The translations under genes were made by a program, and so were the position numbers. Below, piece after piece: positions 12,810 through 16,189 of a stretch of 16,189 nt of DNA. The notes under the pieces were generated by a model. That model did not search any database. It had not been told where the DNA came from and saw nothing but the letters and a program-made list of their open reading frames with translations. The DNA lies in the NCBI GenBank assembly GCA_029858545.1, contig JAOUFA010000031.1, positions 1 through 16,189 of the forward strand, given 5' to 3'. The stretch comes from Betaproteobacteria bacterium. GTDB taxonomy: Bacteria; Pseudomonadota; Gammaproteobacteria; Burkholderiales; SG8-39. Position 1 is the first letter of the stretch, and each line of letters starts with the position of its first letter.

Positions 12810-13042
12810 AACCCGGGCGAGCGGTGCAGAGGCGATGAGAGCGTTCCTGGTCGTTGCGACACGCGCGTCATGGGTTCAGGCATCGGCCTGCTTGGGCCTC
12901 TCGGGGGGGGCCGGTCAGCGGCAAGGTATTGGAAGCGGGCCTTGGCGGAATGCAGTGCGGCGATTGGAACAACTATTCCAAACAACTCTTGCCGCGCCAA
13001 TCATTCGGTAGGAAGTCCGCTTGCTACGGGTCACGCAGGACT
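12810..13042. other. Gene-free convergent intergenic region
   Basis: These 233 bases lie between the convergent ends of the dehydrogenase and the CDF transporter genes. Short open frames exist, but none has a ribosome site, a family motif or codon use like the neighbours. Visible structure is a G8 run at 12903-12910 flanked by GGCC repeats, and a perfect inverted repeat TTGGAA-CAACTA-TTCCAA at 12964-12981 in a more AT-rich patch. Neither hairpin is followed by a U-run. Confidence 0.6.
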
Positions 13043-13951
13043 CTATCGATCCAACCCCACATCATCATAAGAACTCGGATGCGAGATCGGCTCGATGTGG
13101 CTGAACAGGCTCGCGTTGGGAACGAGCGAGCGGATGCGTGATTCGATTTCCTCGGAGAGCTGGTGCGCCTGCTCGACGGTCCAGGTATTGGGTACGAGCA
13201 GATGAAACGAGATGAAGCGCCGGCGCCCCGCGTGGCGCGTACGCACGGCGTGGAACGCGATGCCGTAACGGCGCGTATATTCGGCGCAAATGCGTTCGAT
13301 GTCGGCGCGCTCTTCGTCGGGTATCGCGGCATCGAGCAGTCCCGCGATCGAGCGCCGGATGAGCGAGGCGCCGGTCCAGAGAATCTGCATCGCGACGACG
13401 AGCGCGACAATCGGATCGAGGATCAGCCAGCCGCTCAGGGCGACGAGCGCGACGCCGGCGATTACGCCGAGCGAAGTCCAGACATCGGTGAGCAGGTGCC
13501 GGCCGTCGGCCTCCAGGGTGATGCTGTGGTGGGCCTTGCCGGCGCGGATGAGGAGTATCGCGACCGCTAGGTTGATTACCGTCGCGATGGCGCTGATCGC
13601 GAGGCCCAGGCCTGGCGTGTCGAGCGCGCGCGGCGCGAACAGGCGCGGTGCGGCGCTGAGGATGATCGCCGCGGAGGCAAGCGCAATCAGCGCGCCTTCG
13701 ATCCCCGCAGCGAGGTATTCGGCCTTGCTGTGTCCGAAAGGATGTTGCACGTCGGGCGGTTTGACCGACAGGCGCAGCATCCACAGCGCAAGACCGCCCG
13801 CGGCGAGGTTGACCACCGATTCCATCGCATCAGAGAGCAGGCCGACCGAGCCGGTGAGCCACCAGGCCCAGGACTTGAGCGCGATGGTCGCGAGCGCCGC
13901 GGCGATCGAGAGCCATGCGTAGCGTTCCAGCAGTGGCGGCGGTTGCATCAT
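13043..13951 (-). CDS. Cation diffusion facilitator (CDF) family metal transporter
   Basis: This 302-residue inner-membrane exporter of divalent metals (zinc, iron, manganese, cobalt or cadmium) is proton-driven. It shows six hydrophobic segments within residues 12-200 and a cytosolic C-terminal domain (about 205-292) of the ferredoxin-like CDF type. The second helix reads GSVGLLSDAMESVVNLAAGG (34-53), where the site-A pair is Glu44 and Asn48 rather than the Asp/Asp of FieF or the His/Asp of ZitB. The fifth helix supplies His152 and Asp156 in RHLLTDVWTS. HPFGHSKAEYL (70-80) is the usual conserved loop. The sequence fits the broad Pfam cation efflux family well, but the metal cannot be named. 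The start ATG at 13951 is five bases after the livF stop, so the gene is the last cistron of the liv operon, an unusual companion. Confidence 0.88.
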   Translation of the reverse strand: MMQPPPLLERYAWLSIAAALATIALKSWAWWLTGSVGLLSDAMESVVNLAAGGLALWMLRLSVKPPDVQHPFGHSKAEYLAAGIEGALIALASAAIILSAAPRLFAPRALDTPGLGLAISAIATVINLAVAILLIRAGKAHHSITLEADGRHLLTDVWTSLGVIAGVALVALSGWLILDPIVALVVAMQILWTGASLIRRSIAGLLDAAIPDEERADIERICAEYTRRYGIAFHAVRTRHAGRRRFISFHLLVPNTWTVEQAHQLSEEIESRIRSLVPNASLFSHIEPISHPSSYDDVGLDR

Positions 13952-13956
13952 GCGTA

Positions 13957-14658
13957 TCAGGCCGAGAGATACTGGTCACGCAGCGCGGGGTCGGCGTCGA
14001 GCTCGGCCATGCTTCCCGCGTAGCGCACCGAACCACGCTCGATGATACAGGCCCGGTCGGCCACGCGGCGCGCGAAACCAAGGTTCTGTTCGGACAGCAG
14101 TACCGCGAGTCCTTCGCGCTTAAGGTTGAGAAGCGTTCTGGCGAGTTGTTCGACGATGACCGGTGCGAGGCCCTCGGAGGGTTCGTCGAGCAACAATGCG
14201 CGCGGATTGCCCATCAGGCTGCGCGCGATGCTGAGCATCTGCTGTTCGCCGCCCGACAGGTGTGCCGCGCGGCGCGTGGCGAGGCGCGCGAGAGCGGGAA
14301 AGAGTTCGAACTGTCTTTCAAGACTCCAGCGCGCCGCGTCGGCGCGCGGCGGCTGGCGGCCGACTTCGAGGTTTTCCCGCACCGTGAGGTCCATGAAGAT
14401 GCGCCGGTCTTCGGGCACATAGGCCAGACCGCGGCGCGCGATTTCGAACGTGGGCAGGTGGTCGATGCGCTCGCCGTCGAAGCGGATTTCGCCCGAAAGC
14501 GGGGGCAGCAAGCCGATGATCGCCTTCAGGGTGGTCGACTTGCCCGCGCCGTTGCGCCCGAGCAGCACGACGACTTCGCTCGCGCGCAAATCGAGGTCGA
14601 CGCCGAAGAGTACCTGTGCCTGGCCGTAGGCGGCGTTCAGTCCGCGCAACTCAAGCAT
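13957..14658 (-). CDS. livF: Branched-chain amino acid ABC transporter ATPase LivF
   Basis: This is the second ATPase subunit of a Liv-type importer for branched-chain amino acids or related small substrates. It is peripheral on the cytoplasmic face. The 233-residue protein has Walker A GRNGAGKST (34-42), Q-loop region YVPEDRRIF (80-88), ABC signature LSGGEQQ (134-140), Walker B ALLLDEP (154-160) followed by SEGLAP, and LLSEQN with the H-loop position occupied by Gln, as is typical of LivF. PEDRRIF and the LSGGEQQMLSIARSLMGNP run set it apart from LivG. The start overlaps the livG stop by eight bases, and the CDF gene follows five bases after its stop. Substrate specificity rests on the binding protein, which is not in the window. 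Confidence 0.94.
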   Translation of the reverse strand: MLELRGLNAAYGQAQVLFGVDLDLRASEVVVLLGRNGAGKSTTLKAIIGLLPPLSGEIRFDGERIDHLPTFEIARRGLAYVPEDRRIFMDLTVRENLEVGRQPPRADAARWSLERQFELFPALARLATRRAAHLSGGEQQMLSIARSLMGNPRALLLDEPSEGLAPVIVEQLARTLLNLKREGLAVLLSEQNLGFARRVADRACIIERGSVRYAGSMAELDADPALRDQYLSA

Positions 14659-15409
14659 CGGTGCCGCTTCCGAGATAGACCTCGCGGACGCGCGCGTCGG
14701 CGCGCACCTCGGCGGGCCTGCCCGTGGCGATCAGCTCTCCCTCGTGCATCACCAGCACGCGGTCGGCGTAGCCGAACACCACGTCCATGTCGTGCTCGGT
14801 GAAGAGCACCGCGATGCCCGACTCGCGCGCGAGATCGGTGACGCGCCGCATCAACGCATCGCGCTCCTTCGCCGCCATGCCGGCCGTCGGCTCGTCCATC
14901 AGCAGCAGTCGCGGCCGGCCGGCGAGTGCGAGCGCGAGTTCAAGTCGCTTCAGGTCGCCGTAGGCAAGCAGCGCGGCGGGGCGCTCGGCCTGGTCGAGCA
15001 GACCCACCTGGGCGAGCAGCGCATCGGCCTCGGCGAGGTGGCGGCGGGCAGCAAGCGAAACGAACTGCCACAGGCTGCGCTCACGCGAGAGGAGTGCCGT
15101 CTGCACGTTCTCGCGCAGCGTCATCGAAGCGAAGGTCGCGGCGATTTGAAAGGTCCGGCCCACGCCCAAGCGCCAGATTTCGCGCGGCGCGCGCCCGGCG
15201 AGGCTGTGACCGGCGAATTCGATGCGGCCGGCGTCGGGCGCGATCTGGCCGTTCAGCATGTTGAAGCAGGTGGTCTTGCCCGCGCCATTGGGGCCGATCA
15301 TCGCGAGCATCTCTCCGGCAGCGAGTTCGAAGCCGACCCGCGACACCGCGCGCAGCCTGCCCCAGGACTTGGACAGGCCGGCGACGCGCAGGATGGCGGT
15401 TGCACTCAT
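14651..15409 (-). CDS. livG: Branched-chain amino acid ABC transporter ATPase LivG
   Basis: This is the first ATPase subunit of the Liv-type importer, 252 residues. Walker A is GPNGAGKTT (39-47), followed by CFNMLNG. The Q-loop part GVGRTFQIAATFASMT (82-97) is characteristic of LivG, and Walker B is RLLLMDEP (167-174). The signature reads LAYGDLK (148-154), the LivG variant of LSGGQ. The H-loop is FTEHDMDVVFGYADRVLVM (203-221). Compared with E. coli LivG (about 255 residues) the length is normal. It overlaps livM by four bases at its start and livF by eight at its end, so the three genes are translationally coupled. Confidence 0.95.
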   Translation of the reverse strand: MSATAILRVAGLSKSWGRLRAVSRVGFELAAGEMLAMIGPNGAGKTTCFNMLNGQIAPDAGRIEFAGHSLAGRAPREIWRLGVGRTFQIAATFASMTLRENVQTALLSRERSLWQFVSLAARRHLAEADALLAQVGLLDQAERPAALLAYGDLKRLELALALAGRPRLLLMDEPTAGMAAKERDALMRRVTDLARESGIAVLFTEHDMDVVFGYADRVLVMHEGELIATGRPAEVRADARVREVYLGSGTDA

Positions 15410-16189
15410 GCGCGGCGCCTGCTGCGCAGTCTTTGGAGCAGAAATCCCGCCAGCCCCTGCGGGAAGGCGAGCACGAGGACCAGAATGATCGCACCCAGCA
15501 GCGCACGCCAGTAGTCGAACGAGCGCGCGAAACTATCCTGCAGGAAGGTGAAGATCGCCGCGCCCCATAGCGGGCCGCTCAAAGTCTGCACCCCGCCGAG
15601 CAGCACCATCACCAGCGCATCGACCGAGCGCGGAATCGCCAGCGTCTCGGGCGAAGTGGAGCCCTTCGAGAACACGTACAGCGCACCGGCGAGCCCGGCG
15701 ATGAAACCCGCGGCGACGAAGGCCGTCTGCTGCTTGCGCCGCACGTCGATGCCGATCGCGTCGGCGCGCAGCGGCGAGTCGCGTCCCGCGCGCAGCGCGA
15801 AACCGAAGGGCGAGAAGATCATGCGCCACAACAGGGCCACCCCGATCGCGCACCAAGCCAGCGTCAGAAGGTACCAGGCGGTTTTGCTCGCGAGCCAGCG
15901 CGCGGGCCAGATGCCGATCAGGCCGTTCGAGCCGCCGGTGAAGCTGTCCCATTGAAACGCGATCGACCAGACGATTTGCGCGAATGCGAGGGTCAGCATT
16001 GCGAGATAGACGCCTGAGCGTCGCAGGCCGATCGAACCGAAGGCGAAGGCGGCCAGTGCGGCAGCGCAGGGCGCGAGCACGAACGCAAGTTCCATCGGCA
16101 GGCCCGCCTTGAGCACCAGCAGTCCCGCGCCGTAGCTGCCGAGGCCGAAGTAGGCGGCGTGGCCGAACGAAGTGATGCCTCCCGGCCCC
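15406..16189 (-). CDS. livM: Branched-chain amino acid ABC transporter permease LivM (5' end outside window)
   Basis: This is the inner-membrane permease of the Liv-type importer. Only the last 260 codons are present, as the frame stays open to the right edge. The first visible residues are GPGGITSFGHAAYFGLGSYG, the well-known LivM/LivH N-terminal segment, so about 50-60 residues are missing. Several hydrophobic helices follow. The conserved cytoplasmic loop FALRAGRDSPLRADAIGIDV, which contacts the ATPases, lies about two thirds of the way to the end, and FVAAGFIAGLAGALYVFSKGSTSPE comes next. The C-terminus is a helix followed by RLRSRRRA. A GTG at 16116 is internal and not the start. Its stop overlaps the livG start by four bases. 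livH and the periplasmic receptor are presumably upstream on the minus strand. Confidence 0.93.
   Translation of the reverse strand, partial: GPGGITSFGHAAYFGLGSYGAGLLVLKAGLPMELAFVLAPCAAALAAFAFGSIGLRRSGVYLAMLTLAFAQIVWSIAFQWDSFTGGSNGLIGIWPARWLASKTAWYLLTLAWCAIGVALLWRMIFSPFGFALRAGRDSPLRADAIGIDVRRKQQTAFVAAGFIAGLAGALYVFSKGSTSPETLAIPRSVDALVMVLLGGVQTLSGPLWGAAIFTFLQDSFARSFDYWRALLGAIILVLVLAFPQGLAGFLLQRLRSRRRA

Noticed and set aside
12358..13011. A 217-codon plus-strand frame running into the convergent gap
   Set aside because: It overlaps the motif-bearing dehydrogenase, is Arg/Ser/Pro-rich, and has no ribosome site or recognisable domain.
1..16189. CRISPR arrays, tRNA/rRNA genes, insertion sequences, prophage or toxin-antitoxin genes
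   Set aside because: Reading both strands showed no regularly spaced repeats, transposase or integrase motifs, or tRNA-like clover-leaf segments. Nearly all sequence is taken up by recognisable chromosomal genes.

Overview
This is a GC-rich, densely packed chromosomal segment that most resembles a betaproteobacterium of the Burkholderiales/Rhodocyclales type. The evidence is the run tsaB-rimI-family 4 UDG, lplT and alr-radA, a Bug/TctC-type solute receptor, a Liv-type ABC transporter, and codon use rich in G/C third positions. No RNA genes, insertion sequences, phage genes or CRISPR arrays were seen. Species cannot be fixed from the sequence alone.

Layout. (1) 1-1449: the 3' end of pyrF (+), with a strong hairpin behind it, meets a convergent tartrate/D-malate-type dehydrogenase gene (-). 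(2) 1577-3479: a tightly overlapping operon, tsaB-rimI-uracil-DNA glycosylase (+), linking tRNA t6A modification, ribosomal protein acetylation and DNA repair. (3) 3487-4782: lplT (-), a lysophospholipid importer. (4) 5015-8393: a LysR-type regulator, alr and radA (+), with 5 and 2 bases between genes. The regulator's promoter region holds a long interrupted palindrome and a hairpin over the ribosome-binding site. (5) 8497-8700: a very small lipoprotein gene (+) with its own promoter. (6) 8725-12809: a LigI-like amidohydrolase gene (-) divergent from a three-gene operon (+) encoding an Ldh2-type dehydrogenase, a periplasmic Bug receptor and an isocitrate/isopropylmalate-type dehydrogenase. (7) 13043-16189: a minus-strand operon, livM (partial)-livG-livF-CDF metal transporter.

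How the parts may work together. Regions 2 to 5 are mostly housekeeping: translation fidelity, DNA repair, membrane lipid recycling and peptidoglycan precursor supply. Region 6 looks like a small catabolic cassette for an unidentified hydroxy- or oxo-carboxylate: receptor, lactone-type hydrolase, NAD(P)-dependent 2-hydroxyacid oxidation and oxidative decarboxylation. The tartrate/D-malate-type dehydrogenase in region 1 is a distant paralogue of the last of these. The Liv system imports branched-chain amino acids or another small amide or carboxylate.

The parts most worth a second look are the regulatory DNA in front of the LysR gene, the interlocked divergent start region at 9599-9661, the unassigned catabolic cassette, and the metal transporter at the end of a liv operon. 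No clearly novel defence or mobile system was found.
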